64,000 nucleotides of DNA from an uncultured Flavobacteriaceae bacterium (GCA_947495135.1 CANLXN010000006.1:186001-250000); one strand, 5' to 3'. Positions 9,105-18,620 are shown, counted from the stretch's first letter. Translations and numbers: made by a program. The notes: generated by a model not told the origin, from the sequence alone.

Positions 9105-9152
9105 AAAAAATGCCCTTTTTCAAAGCTTACACTATGAAAGAAGGGCATTTTT
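9105..9152. terminator. Bidirectional terminator between miaA and the response regulator
   Basis: An inverted repeat pairs AAAAATGCCCTT with AAGGGCATTTTT around a short loop, giving a GC core flanked by A and T runs on both sides. It can stop the plus-strand miaA transcript and the minus-strand two-component operon. Confidence 0.8.
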
Positions 9153-9169
9153 ACACTTAATTATATGTA

Positions 9170-9886
9170 TTATTGGTCTACTTCATCTTTAACCACCAAG
9201 CGGAAACCTTCTCCGTGGATATTAATGATCTCTACTCCATCGTCCATACCGAGGTACTTACGAAGCTTCGCAATATAAACGTCCATACTACGAGATGTAA
9301 AATAATTGTCATCTCTCCATATCTTGGTTAAAGCCAACTCTCTTGGCATTAAATCGTTCTTATGTAGTGACAATAAACGGAGTAAATCGTTCTCTTTAGG
9401 AGATAATTTGATAGGATCCTGGTCTTTATAAGTTAGGAAACGTAATTTCGAATTAAGATGGAAGTTACCAACGTTGAATTCAAACTGTTTGCTATCTGCA
9501 ATCGAATCGGTCGCTTTTCGCTGGATGATTGCCTTTATTTTCATTAGCAAAACTTCACTATCAAACGGTTTGTTTAAGTAGTCGTCTGCTCCAACCTTAT
9601 AGCCTTTTAAGACATCTTCTTTCATGGCCTTGGCGGTTAAAAAGATAATTGGCACATCTTCATTTTTCTCTCTAATCTCTTTTGCCAAAGTAAATCCGTC
9701 TTTATAAGGCATCATCACGTCGAGAATGCAAAGATCAAAATCATCTTTTTTAAATTTCTCAAACCCTTCCATTCCATTTTTGGCGTGTGTTACGTCGTAG
9801 TCGTTAATAGAAAGATAATCTTTTAGGACTGTTCCAAAATTTGGATCGTCCTCTACTAGCAATATTTTTTTGTTTTCTGTTTCCAT
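9170..9886 (-). CDS. Response regulator transcription factor (OmpR/RprY type)
   Basis: A 238-residue DNA-binding response regulator. The receiver domain (1-120) has the acidic pair in VEDD, phospho-acceptor D56 in CILDVMMP, T84 and K106 in LNKPF. The C-terminal winged helix (about 135-235) has the OmpR-type ending with TSRSMDVYIAKLRKYL and INIHGEGFRL. It lies three bases after the kinase gene, so the pair forms one system. It resembles RprY of Bacteroides, but the target genes cannot be deduced. Confidence 0.92.
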   Translation of the reverse strand: METENKKILLVEDDPNFGTVLKDYLSINDYDVTHAKNGMEGFEKFKKDDFDLCILDVMMPYKDGFTLAKEIREKNEDVPIIFLTAKAMKEDVLKGYKVGADDYLNKPFDSEVLLMKIKAIIQRKATDSIADSKQFEFNVGNFHLNSKLRFLTYKDQDPIKLSPKENDLLRLLSLHKNDLMPRELALTKIWRDDNYFTSRSMDVYIAKLRKYLGMDDGVEIINIHGEGFRLVVKDEVDQ

Positions 9887-9889
9887 ATA

Positions 9890-11452
9890 TTACGATATTA
9901 AGTGCATTTTAATAATAAAGGTGCTTCCCTTGCCTTGCTCACTTTCTACGAATATTTCGGCATTATGATCGTCCAAAATACGTTTTACATATGAGAGCCC
10001 AAGTCCGTGACCTTTTACGTTGTGTATATCTCCAGTATGTTCTCTATAGAACTTCTGAAATATTTTTTTCTGAACACCTTTTGTCATTCCTATTCCTTGA
10101 TCAACAATCTTAAGAATAATTTTATCTTTTACATTTTCGGTATAGACATCTATTTTCGGCGTTCCTTCTGTATATTTGATTCCGTTGTCCAACATATTGA
10201 CAATAACATTGGTCATATGCGAATCGTTTGCAAGAATAGACGACTTACGGGCGTCAAAATGTGTTCTTATATATCCATCTCTATTTTCCACAATTAAACT
10301 CACATGTGTAATAGCATCCTCCACTATATCGTGCAGTTTTAGGCGCTCCTTCGGCAAGTCTAACTCATTCTTTTCCAGTTGGGAGATTCTTAGCACGTCT
10401 TCGACCTGCGCGTGCATTCTTCGATTTTCCTCCCTTATCATTTTCAAATAACGTGCAACAAACTCTTTATTTTCAGAAACCTTTGGGTTTTTAAGTGCAT
10501 CCAACGCCAAATTGATCGTTGCGATGGGAGTTTTAAACTCGTGGGTCATGTTATTTATAAAGTCTGTTTTTATCTGCGAAATTTGCCGTTGTTTAAACAA
10601 TTGACGCAACGCATTGGAATAGGCTAAAATTATAACTGTTGTAAATGCTAACGACAGAATGGCCATTCCAAGTATGGTGTTGAGTACTTCTCTACCTTTC
10701 TCAGAGAAATTTACATACAATTTATAGCTCGTATTTAAATTCTCATTAACAAATAGTGGTACACCGTATGTACTCGACGGGTCAAGTTCGAAGTTATTTG
10801 ATCGTATCTTGGTCCCTAGATTATTACTGTACACCGCGTATTCAAATTTAGGTTTAATACCTCGTTCTTTACATTCTGCTGAGATCAGTGCTTCGATTTC
10901 TTCCCTACTCACTCTTTTGTGAATGGGCGTTTGCGCTGAAATATTACTAAAAGCAGCCTCAAATTGCCTTCGTTCATAATCCTTGAGCCTATTGAACACT
11001 CTTTTTGTCTGCTTTGTAACACCGCTCCCATCAAGACCTCTTGTTATTCGTGTGGTCTGTTTTTGATTTGTAATTTTCTTAAAGCGTATACTATCAAAAT
11101 CTGTATCAAGAAATCCCGATGACAGTTTATAATCTTCTTCTATAATTCCATCCGAAAATATAACGGTTTCACTCTCATCCTCATTCGCTATACTATAGAT
11201 AAGCTCGTTAAAACTAACGTTATCTGGTTCTCCAAGGCTATCTACTAATCCACTATAAAGTCTGTAATAGTCTTCAATTTCTCGCAATTGCACATCTTTG
11301 GAGACTTCCTTAAGAACTTGACGAACATTAAAAGTAAATTGATCCTCCTTGGTTTGATATGCATTGTTTATCCAGTATCCCTGAACAAAGATGATACCCA
11401 ACAAAGAGAGCGTCATCGAACCTATGAGAAGCGCAAATAGCTTTTTGTTCAT
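9890..11452 (-). CDS. Sensor histidine kinase (RprX-like)
   Basis: A 520-residue inner-membrane sensor kinase. Two membrane helices (about 5-27 and 260-280) bracket a periplasmic sensor of about 230 residues without a recognised domain. The dimerisation box has H304 in NMTHEFKTPIATI. The ATPase domain shows the N box (NMLDNGIKYTE), G1 (DQGIGM) and G2 (GHGLGLSYV). It autophosphorylates and passes phosphate to the adjacent regulator. It follows coaE by 72 bases in the same direction. The signal is unknown. Confidence 0.92.
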   Translation of the reverse strand: MNKKLFALLIGSMTLSLLGIIFVQGYWINNAYQTKEDQFTFNVRQVLKEVSKDVQLREIEDYYRLYSGLVDSLGEPDNVSFNELIYSIANEDESETVIFSDGIIEEDYKLSSGFLDTDFDSIRFKKITNQKQTTRITRGLDGSGVTKQTKRVFNRLKDYERRQFEAAFSNISAQTPIHKRVSREEIEALISAECKERGIKPKFEYAVYSNNLGTKIRSNNFELDPSSTYGVPLFVNENLNTSYKLYVNFSEKGREVLNTILGMAILSLAFTTVIILAYSNALRQLFKQRQISQIKTDFINNMTHEFKTPIATINLALDALKNPKVSENKEFVARYLKMIREENRRMHAQVEDVLRISQLEKNELDLPKERLKLHDIVEDAITHVSLIVENRDGYIRTHFDARKSSILANDSHMTNVIVNMLDNGIKYTEGTPKIDVYTENVKDKIILKIVDQGIGMTKGVQKKIFQKFYREHTGDIHNVKGHGLGLSYVKRILDDHNAEIFVESEQGKGSTFIIKMHLIS

Positions 11453-11524
11453 TTATCAAAATTAAGATTTTAACATTTAGGGGCTCACCCATTTAACCAA
11501 ATGTTAACAGAAGGAACGTTATGT

Positions 11525-12109
11525 TTACTCGGCTGCTACCAGCGCCTTGTGTATTTCGGCAACCCGAAGTTGGGTTTGAACAAGATCTGTATTTTCAATA
11601 ATGTAAGTACTTAGTGGTACTTTCTTGTCGTCACTCCACTGATTAGCCATTCTGGCTTCTACAGCTTCTTTTGTGGTTTTATCTCTACCAATCACACGTG
11701 CTAGTCTAACATCTTCGGGTGCAGTGACCAAGATAACAGCGTCACATTCTTTATATCCACCATTCTCAAAAAGTACAGCAGCCTCTTTAATACAATAGGG
11801 TCCTTTTTGTTTTTTAAGCCAGCGCCTAAAATCCTGTCCAACTCTAGGGTGAATTATATCGTTTACCTTTTGAAGTAGATGAGTATCATTAAAAATAATG
11901 TTCGCCACAAATGCTCTATTAATTCCTGCATTTGTATATGCCTCTTCACCGAGAAGCGCGATAAGCTTTCGTCGAATTACTTTTGAAGTATTGGTAAGTC
12001 TTTTGGCCTCTACATCGGCTATATAAATGGGTATGCCCAAAGCAGCAAAGAAATGTGAGACCGTAGTTTTCCCACTTCCAATCCCTCCTGTTAAGCCAAC
12101 AACTTTCAT
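11525..12109 (-). CDS. coaE: Dephospho-CoA kinase
   Basis: Last step of coenzyme A synthesis: ATP-dependent phosphorylation of the 3'-hydroxyl of dephospho-CoA. The 194-residue protein begins VVGLTGGIGSGKTT with the P-loop at about residues 8-15, and has YIADVEAKRL (catalytic Asp) and the IHPRVGQDF segment. It starts one base after the YbbR gene stop, suggesting translational coupling. CoaBC of the same pathway is at 22193-23404 in a different operon. Confidence 0.95.
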   Translation of the reverse strand: MKVVGLTGGIGSGKTTVSHFFAALGIPIYIADVEAKRLTNTSKVIRRKLIALLGEEAYTNAGINRAFVANIIFNDTHLLQKVNDIIHPRVGQDFRRWLKKQKGPYCIKEAAVLFENGGYKECDAVILVTAPEDVRLARVIGRDKTTKEAVEARMANQWSDDKKVPLSTYIIENTDLVQTQLRVAEIHKALVAAE

Positions 12110-12110
12110 C

Positions 12111-13058
12111 TTATTTAAAAATTAAGTATTCAATTCTCTTTGCGCCTATTTCTATATGATGGATCCCACTGGGTTGTTTTACCAATTTGGGTACCATGAA
12201 ATTTTCGTTTATAATTCTCTTAGAAAAATCGCATACTATTTGAAAATCGTTTTCGGTGACATCATTGAAACTATTCACCGAAACATTGAAGGTTAAATTG
12301 ACGCTTTCAGGTAGTAATTTTAATTCGGTTCCTTCTGGTATATTTCGCACCTCAACAGGGATCGTTAATCGTTTTTCTGTGAATTCGTCTACTTCTAGGT
12401 ATACTTCGACTTCATTTGGGGTGCTTAACAATTGTGTATTTTCAGGTAATTTTATTGGAAGCCTCTTCCGAACATTTTCCGAAATGCTTTTTTCGTTGTA
12501 ATCCACGGTCATTACTTCCTTCGTTTTCTCTACCTCTTTCGAAGGTCCTGATATCGTAATCGAATCTGGCGAAATCTTAGGACTACTTAGGAAACGATAA
12601 CCGTCTTTAAAATCCAATTCGGAATTAAAACGAACTGGGACTTTTTTGGTCATTAAAAGGTCTAAATCTACCGTAAGTTCTTCTATGTTAATATTTTTAA
12701 CCAAGGTATTATTATCGAGCTGAGCAGTGATTATTTTACTTATTTCAGTATTAGGAATAGAAACAACCGAATCTCCTGGCTTATAATATTTAGAAATATC
12801 GACGTCTATTTTTGGTCTTTTAAGCTGAAAGGATAAAAACTGAAACCCATTGGTAGAAATATCGAATGCGATCTCATTCAAATTATTAGACGAAACGGAG
12901 ACTGCGGCAGGAGTGTTCGAATATACTAAGTTAGCCATAACCGTAGAAGTTGAAACCTGAGAAAATTTGGTTAGCACCCAAGAAATTAATGCTAACAACA
13001 GAAAAAAGAAAAAGGATTTAAGCTTAGAAGTTCTATGTTTTTTTCTGATTTCGATCAT
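12111..13058 (-). CDS. YbbR-like domain-containing protein
   Basis: A 315-residue membrane-anchored protein. A positively charged start is followed by one hydrophobic helix (about residues 16-32), then an extracytoplasmic region rich in beta strands that matches YbbR-like repeats (VPVRFNSEL...PDSITISGP; TIPVEVRNIPEGTELKLLPESV). In Firmicutes, YbbR (CdaR) regulates a diadenylate cyclase, but no such gene is adjacent here. It lies between the glycosyltransferase (9-base gap) and coaE (1-base gap), the usual Bacteroidota placement with coaE. Role in the organism is unknown. Confidence 0.85.
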   Translation of the reverse strand: MIEIRKKHRTSKLKSFFFFLLLALISWVLTKFSQVSTSTVMANLVYSNTPAAVSVSSNNLNEIAFDISTNGFQFLSFQLKRPKIDVDISKYYKPGDSVVSIPNTEISKIITAQLDNNTLVKNINIEELTVDLDLLMTKKVPVRFNSELDFKDGYRFLSSPKISPDSITISGPSKEVEKTKEVMTVDYNEKSISENVRKRLPIKLPENTQLLSTPNEVEVYLEVDEFTEKRLTIPVEVRNIPEGTELKLLPESVNLTFNVSVNSFNDVTENDFQIVCDFSKRIINENFMVPKLVKQPSGIHHIEIGAKRIEYLIFK

Positions 13059-13067
13059 GGATTAAAA

Positions 13068-14066
13068 TTACTCAAAAAATAAATGGGGGAATTGCTTTTG
13101 GGGATCTTTCTTCAGTAAGCTAATGTAGAAGGTGGATTTTAGAAACGCTAGTCCATAACCAAAAAATTGGATGAGTAAAGCAAAAACAGAAAGCACACCT
13201 ATTACTATATTTTTATTCTTTAAAGTGGAGTCTATAAATACCAAAAACAAATAGCTTACTAATGGAATTATAATCATCCAATGTATAAAAAGGGCTCCGA
13301 CCAATGAGAATATAGCAAAAAACACAAATAATGTTGGAAACCAGAAAGTGATTTTAGCCGCATTTGGGTGCCAACTATTCAAAATTGGGCGCACCATTCC
13401 AAATTTAGTAACCTGTGTATGAAATTTGCTCCATGAAATTCTTCTTTTATGGTACACATATGCATTTGGCAAAAATGTGGTAGCAAAACCAGCCTTCGTA
13501 ATTCTTTGAGAAAGATCAGGGTCTTCTCCTGGATGAATCTTTGCAAAACCTTGTGTTGCCTCAAACGCTTTCTTTGAAATCCCCATATTAAAACTTCTAG
13601 GTTCAAATTTAGTTACACTGCTTTTACTACCTCTTATGCCTCCAGTTGTCAAAAAGGAGGTCATGGTATAGTTAATTGCTTTTTGAAGGGTTGTAAAGCT
13701 ATCATGAGCAGCGTCGGCACCTCCGTAACAGTCTACATAGTTTTCTTTAAGAAATGTATCGGTAGCCTTCAAATAGTGAGGTGGAAGTAAGCAATCGGAA
13801 TCAAGAATGATAAAATAGTTTCCTGTAGCTTTCCGCATTCCGAAATTACGCGAATCTCCGGGGCCTGTATTCTCTTTTTTATAATAGGAAATATTTAATC
13901 TTTCAGAAAAGGCGTCCACAACTTCTTGGGAGTCTTCGGTCGATCCATCTTCAATAATTACAACCTCATATGGTCTTTCAAATTGAACATCTAAAAAACT
14001 CTCTAAAAGCTCCTGAACTTCTTGGGGTCTATTATAAACGGGAACAATGAATGAATAGTTAAGCAT
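13068..14066 (-). CDS. Family 2 glycosyltransferase, membrane-anchored
   Basis: A GT-A fold glycosyltransferase of about 332 residues. It starts MLNYSFIVPVYNRPQE, has the nucleotide-sugar DSD motif in ILDSDCLLP and an acceptor-side GEDPDLSQRI (ED-type catalytic region), and ends in two to three membrane helices. It probably adds a sugar to a polysaccharide or lipid precursor at the inner membrane. The frame is open to an ATG at 14120, but that stretch contains the terminator hairpin of the gene upstream (14084-14117), so the ATG at 14066 is the true start. It leads the operon glycosyltransferase-YbbR-coaE-kinase-regulator. Confidence 0.88.
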   Translation of the reverse strand: MLNYSFIVPVYNRPQEVQELLESFLDVQFERPYEVVIIEDGSTEDSQEVVDAFSERLNISYYKKENTGPGDSRNFGMRKATGNYFIILDSDCLLPPHYLKATDTFLKENYVDCYGGADAAHDSFTTLQKAINYTMTSFLTTGGIRGSKSSVTKFEPRSFNMGISKKAFEATQGFAKIHPGEDPDLSQRITKAGFATTFLPNAYVYHKRRISWSKFHTQVTKFGMVRPILNSWHPNAAKITFWFPTLFVFFAIFSLVGALFIHWMIIIPLVSYLFLVFIDSTLKNKNIVIGVLSVFALLIQFFGYGLAFLKSTFYISLLKKDPQKQFPHLFFE

Positions 14067-14083
14067 CTGGCAAAAATACATAT

Positions 14084-14117
14084 AAAAAAAAAGCCACCCG
14101 CCTAAGGCGGGTGGCTT
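14084..14117 (-). terminator. Rho-independent terminator of the 1443-residue repeat protein gene
   Basis: A 12-bp perfect stem (AAGCCACCCGCC with GGCGGGTGGCTT, loop TAA) is followed on the minus strand by a run of T. It lies 22 bases after the stop of the repeat protein. Confidence 0.92.
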
Positions 14118-14138
14118 CATTAAATAATCTATATAAAA

Positions 14139-17100
14139 TTATCTTTTGATAATCTTGTATGTACCAACTTGACCGTTGATTGACACTTTCATAATGTAAG
14201 CACCAACTGAAAGACCAGTAATGTCGATATTAGTATTCACAGCATTTACATTTTGATCAACTACTTTCTGACCAAGAATGTTATATACTTCTACATTTTC
14301 AATAAGATCTATAGAACTTAAGTTAACAACTCCTGTTGTAGGGTTTGGATAATAAGCAAATCCTTCGATTTTATTATCATTCGCACCTAAGAAGAAGTCT
14401 CCATCAATAACGATATCTGTAGAACCTCCCATATTAGCAACATATACATAATACGCCTGTCCAGTAACAACTGGGATAGAAGCATCATTTTGAGGCACAC
14501 ATTGGTTATCGAAGTAATCTACTAACGTCAATTCAGTCTCTGTAGCACTCTCACTTGGAGCTGTGTAGAAAGTTACTGAAGTAAATCCTGCTGGAGAGAT
14601 AACCTCTGCAGTAGCAGTTCCATCTAATTCTGGAACGAAGTTATACCAAACCCCTCTTACACCAGCATTGTCACAATCTACAGGAGTACCTGCTTCAAGC
14701 GTAGCTGCTATTGTTGCAACGTTAGGATCTGTATAAGGGAATCCTATTTCGTCAACATCGATAGAATTTGCTATTTCATCGTTTGGTGGTGGAACAAGAT
14801 CACAAGTCATAGTAAGCTCAAAGTTTCCAGTGTTTCCTCCAAATCCTTGAACAAGGATATAGAAAGTAGTATTACCATCACTATTGAAAACTACTTGAGA
14901 TTGAAGTCCGCTAACCGCGCAATCTGCTCCTGCGTCATCATTACCATCTACACATGTTAATGCACTACAGTCTCCTGAGTATACATTTAACTTAGTATCG
15001 TAATCTGTAAGTGCACTACACGTAGTAACCGTTACAACTGAAGCTAATCCAGAAGTATCTTCAAATACGTACCACACACCAGGTGCAGTAATTGCAGTTC
15101 CACACTCATCAACTGCATCATTAGTAGCAGTTAAAGTATCTCCAATTTCAGAAGTACCACAAGCAATTGGTCTTGCACCTTCACAATCGTCGTAAGTAAC
15201 AATTACCTGATCCTCACAAGTTCCAGAGAACGTATAAACTCCCTCTAAGGTGTTATCGATAACGAATCCTCCACCTAGACCATCGTCGTAAGCTTCACCA
15301 TTACCCACAAGACCTGCAGTAGAATTTTCCCAGAAACTATTAGATGCGTCTGTAGCTTCAAGAGCCACACCAATCCAGTAAGTAGTTGGAGTTGCACCAT
15401 CACTTGGAAGAAGGATATCTGTTACATCAATCTCTACATCCCAAACATCGAATCCAAAGTTAGATCCAACAACTGTTTGTGAAGTAGGAGTTAAACCTAG
15501 TTCAGAAGTAATTAGCGTACCAGGAGTACCTGCATTATCCTCATAAATATATACGTCAACAAATGCAGCGTTTACACCAGAACCAGAAGCTCCAATAAAT
15601 GCATTTAGGTTAACAGTTTCTAAAGTAAAGTCTGTAGCAGATGGCACTTCCGTGTCATGAGCAACAATACGTCCTAGGTTTTGAGTGAAACTCTTTCCAT
15701 TTTCGAAAGCGTTACTTAGAGCTTCAGTAGAACAAGCAGCTCCACCGCCTCCACCGCCACCGCCACCTGAACAGGTACCAGCGATTGTGTAAACTCCTTC
15801 TAAGGTGTTATCAATAACGAATCCTCCACCTAGACCATCGTCGTAAGCTTCTCCAAGTCCAACAAGACCAGCAGTAGAGTTTTCCCAGAATGCATTACTT
15901 GCATCTGTAGCTTCCAATGCAACACCTACCCAGTAAGTAGTTGGCATACCAGCCTGTCCTGCTAACAGTACATCTGCAACATCAATTTCTACATCCCAAA
16001 CATCGAAACCAAAATTGGCTCCAACAACTGTTTGCGCAGTAGGCACTAATCCTAATTCAGAAGTAACTAAGGTACCAGGAGCACCAGCGTTATCTTCATA
16101 TACATATACATCAACAAATGCAGCGTTTACACCAGAACCAGTAGCACCGATAAATGCATTTAAATTGATCATTTCTAAAGTGAAGTCTTCATCAGCCACT
16201 ACTTCAACGTCGTGCGCTACAATACGCCCTAAGTTTTGTGTGAAACTCTTTCCATTTTCGAAAGCGTTGCTTAAAGCTTCTGTAGCACATGGCATAGAAC
16301 CACCGCCACCTGAAGTAGAACAAGTTCCAGCAATAGTATAAACTCCTTCTAATGTATTGTCTAGAACGAATCCTCCACCTAGACCATCGTCATAAGCTTC
16401 TCCAAGTCCAACAAGACCTGCAGTAGAATTTTCCCAGAAAGTGTTAGAAGCATCGGTAGTTTCTAAAGCAACACCTACCCAGTAAGTAGTTGTCATTCCA
16501 GCTTGACCCATTAACATAACATCTGCTAAATCAATCTCTACATCCCATACATCGAAACCAAAATTAGCTCCAACTACTGTTTGTGCAGCAGGTACTAGAC
16601 CTAATTCAGAAGTAACTAAAGTACCAGGAGCACCAGCGTTATCTTCATATACATATACGTCAACAAATGCAGCATTTACACCAGAACCAGTAGCTCCCAT
16701 AAACGCGTTCAAGTTGATTTGTTCTAATAAGAAATCTCCATCTGCATCAACAGTTACATCATGTGCAACGATACGACCAAGATTTTGAGTAAAACTCTTT
16801 CCATTTTCGAAAGCGTTACTTAAAGCTTCAGTAGCACATGGCATAGAAGAACCACCTCCACCACCAGTAGAACAAGTTCCTGCGATAGAATAAACTCCTT
16901 CTAATGTATTGTCTAGAACGAATCCTCCACCTAGACCATCGTCATAAGCTTCTCCAAGTCCAACAAGACCTGCAGTAGAATTTTCCCAGAAAGTGTTAGA
17001 AGCATCGGTAGTTTCTAAAGCAACACCTACCCAGTAAGTAGTTGTCATTCCAGCTTGACCCATTAGCATAACATCTGTAACGTCTATTTCAACGTCCCAA

Positions 17101-18470
17101 ACATCGAAACCAAAGTTTCCACCTACCACAGTTTGTGAAGCAGGTACTAGACCTAATTCAGAAGTAACTAAGGTACCAGGAGCACCAGCATTATCTTCAT
17201 ATACATATACATCAACAAATGCAGCATTTACACCAGAACCAGTAGCTCCCATAAACGCGTTCAAGTTGATTTGTTCTAATAAGAAATCTCCATCTGCATC
17301 AACAGTTACATCATGTGCAACGATACGACCAAGATTTTGTGTGAAACTCTTTCCATTCTCGAAAGCGTTACTTAGACCATCTGTAGAACATGGATCAGAG
17401 GTTCCTCCACCCATTGGCTGACAGTCTCCAGAAATAGTGTAAACACCTTCCAATGTATTGTCAAGAACGAATCCTCCACCTAGACCATCGTCGTAAGCTT
17501 CTCCAAGTCCAACAAGACCTGCAGTAGAATTTTCCCAGAAAGTATTAGAAGCATCGGTAGTTTCTAAAGCAACACCTACCCAGTAAGTGGTTGTCATCCC
17601 TGCTTGCCCCATTAACATTACGTCTGTTAGGTCAATTTCGACATCCCATAAGTCAAAACCGAAATTAGCTCCTACTACAGTTTGTGCAGTTGGAACCACT
17701 CCAAGTTCAGAAGTAATAATAGTACCTGGAGCACCTGCATTGTCTTCATATACATATACGTCAACGAAAGCTGCATTTACACCAGAACCAGTGGCTCCCA
17801 TAAACGCATTCAAGTTGATCAATTCTAAGTTTAGGTTTTCATCAGCCGCTACTGTTACATCATGTGCAACAATACGTCCAAGGTTCTGCGTAAAGCTCTT
17901 TCCATTTTCAAAAGCATTACTTGGTCCATCTGTAGAACAAGCTGGCTGCTTTCCAATGTACATAGCTGGCTCTTCTTTTCTTAGAACAACTGGATTGTTA
18001 GCTCCTTTAGCAGATGCCTGAAGCTCAGAAGAAACCGCTGCCATCGCAGGAGTTACATCTATATCTCTATGATTGGTAATAAAATAAACGCTACCATCTT
18101 GGGAAGTCGCTTGTGGACTTGCTGGCACCGCATTCAAAGCAGCAATCTGCTCCTGTGAAAGTTGGTTAGCAAGTACAGGATTATTTTCCTGAGTAGCCTC
18201 TAGGCTCGCTGGAATCGCATTCAAAGTAGCAATCTGCTCTTGTGAAAGTTGATTCGCATAGGTTGGGTTATTCTCTCCTTCCGAAATGGAAGAGATGGTA
18301 GCCGGAACCAATTTTCTCATGGCTGTCACCGCGGAAGAGACCTTGGTGGAATTTGATGCCATTTGCTGCACAGACATAGGGTTGTTTTCCCCCAATGTCT
18401 TTACCGAAGCTTCTTGACTGAAGCCAACTGCGCAAACAAGCATCGCAATTAGTAAAGTAAATTTTCTCAT
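14139..18470 (-). CDS. Secreted T9SS protein with five near-identical tandem domains
   Basis: A 1443-residue exported protein. Residues 1-18 are a signal peptide. Residues 66-123 hold two 29-residue repeats (ENNP..ANQLSQEQIA..LNA.PAS). From about residue 178 there are five tandem domains of about 175-180 residues, each with SNAFENGKSFTQNLGRIVAHD, a NAFxGAxGSGVNAAFVDVY core, NFGFDxWDVEID, TTYW(V/I)GVALE and AYDDGLGGGF, separated by Cys and Gly-rich linkers. Two further beta-rich modules follow (DCEGARPIACG..., and PPPNDEIANS...), then a type A T9SS sorting tail of about 75 residues (YYPNPTTGVV, VYNILGQKV, GAYIMKV, KIIKR). Likely a surface or secreted adhesin or binding protein. Stopped by a strong terminator. 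Codon choice is strongly biased, compatible with high expression. Confidence 0.85.
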   Translation of the reverse strand: MRKFTLLIAMLVCAVGFSQEASVKTLGENNPMSVQQMASNSTKVSSAVTAMRKLVPATISSISEGENNPTYANQLSQEQIATLNAIPASLEATQENNPVLANQLSQEQIAALNAVPASPQATSQDGSVYFITNHRDIDVTPAMAAVSSELQASAKGANNPVVLRKEEPAMYIGKQPACSTDGPSNAFENGKSFTQNLGRIVAHDVTVAADENLNLELINLNAFMGATGSGVNAAFVDVYVYEDNAGAPGTIITSELGVVPTAQTVVGANFGFDLWDVEIDLTDVMLMGQAGMTTTYWVGVALETTDASNTFWENSTAGLVGLGEAYDDGLGGGFVLDNTLEGVYTISGDCQPMGGGTSDPCSTDGLSNAFENGKSFTQNLGRIVAHDVTVDADGDFLLEQINLNAFMGATGSGVNAAFVDVYVYEDNAGAPGTLVTSELGLVPASQTVVGGNFGFDVWDVEIDVTDVMLMGQAGMTTTYWVGVALETTDASNTFWENSTAGLVGLGEAYDDGLGGGFVLDNTLEGVYSIAGTCSTGGGGGSSMPCATEALSNAFENGKSFTQNLGRIVAHDVTVDADGDFLLEQINLNAFMGATGSGVNAAFVDVYVYEDNAGAPGTLVTSELGLVPAAQTVVGANFGFDVWDVEIDLADVMLMGQAGMTTTYWVGVALETTDASNTFWENSTAGLVGLGEAYDDGLGGGFVLDNTLEGVYTIAGTCSTSGGGGSMPCATEALSNAFENGKSFTQNLGRIVAHDVEVVADEDFTLEMINLNAFIGATGSGVNAAFVDVYVYEDNAGAPGTLVTSELGLVPTAQTVVGANFGFDVWDVEIDVADVLLAGQAGMPTTYWVGVALEATDASNAFWENSTAGLVGLGEAYDDGLGGGFVIDNTLEGVYTIAGTCSGGGGGGGGGAACSTEALSNAFENGKSFTQNLGRIVAHDTEVPSATDFTLETVNLNAFIGASGSGVNAAFVDVYIYEDNAGTPGTLITSELGLTPTSQTVVGSNFGFDVWDVEIDVTDILLPSDGATPTTYWIGVALEATDASNSFWENSTAGLVGNGEAYDDGLGGGFVIDNTLEGVYTFSGTCEDQVIVTYDDCEGARPIACGTSEIGDTLTATNDAVDECGTAITAPGVWYVFEDTSGLASVVTVTTCSALTDYDTKLNVYSGDCSALTCVDGNDDAGADCAVSGLQSQVVFNSDGNTTFYILVQGFGGNTGNFELTMTCDLVPPPNDEIANSIDVDEIGFPYTDPNVATIAATLEAGTPVDCDNAGVRGVWYNFVPELDGTATAEVISPAGFTSVTFYTAPSESATETELTLVDYFDNQCVPQNDASIPVVTGQAYYVYVANMGGSTDIVIDGDFFLGANDNKIEGFAYYPNPTTGVVNLSSIDLIENVEVYNILGQKVVDQNVNAVNTNIDITGLSVGAYIMKVSINGQVGTYKIIKR
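15205..17942 (-). repeat. Five tandem in-frame repeats of about 540 bp
   Basis: Five successive copies begin (minus strand) near 17940, 17393, 16845, 16295 and 15735. Copies 2 and 3 share long identical DNA stretches, for example the block covering GVNAAFVDVYVYEDNAGAPG and the block covering FWENSTAGLVGLGEAYDDG. Copy 5 is the most diverged. The pattern indicates recent unequal duplication or ongoing gene conversion inside the gene. Confidence 0.9.
18102..18275 (-). repeat. Two tandem 29-codon repeats in the N-terminal region
   Basis: Residues 66-94 and 95-123 of the repeat protein are two copies of the same unit, differing at few positions (TYANQLSQEQIATLNAIPAS versus VLANQLSQEQIAALNAVPAS). 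The ENNP/GANNP motif also appears singly at about residues 28-31 and 156-160. Confidence 0.85.
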
Positions 18471-18620
18471 AATAAAATTATAGATTAGTTAATAATGATA
18501 ATATTCCTTAAAAACGCGAGAATATTCTCTAAAAATATCTAAAAAAAAACGATTTCCAAAACTATTTGTCCTACAAGACAGTATAAACGATAAAGGTCAT
18601 TTTTATTCGGTAAAAGACAT

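Noticed and set aside
15205-17942. Possible CRISPR-like array
   Set aside because: The repeats are about 540 bp, in frame and coding; no short direct repeats with unique spacers and no cas genes were seen.
16015-18021. Long plus-strand open frames opposite the repeat protein gene
   Set aside because: They are antisense shadows caused by codon bias of the repeats; they recur at the same place in several repeats and have no start context.
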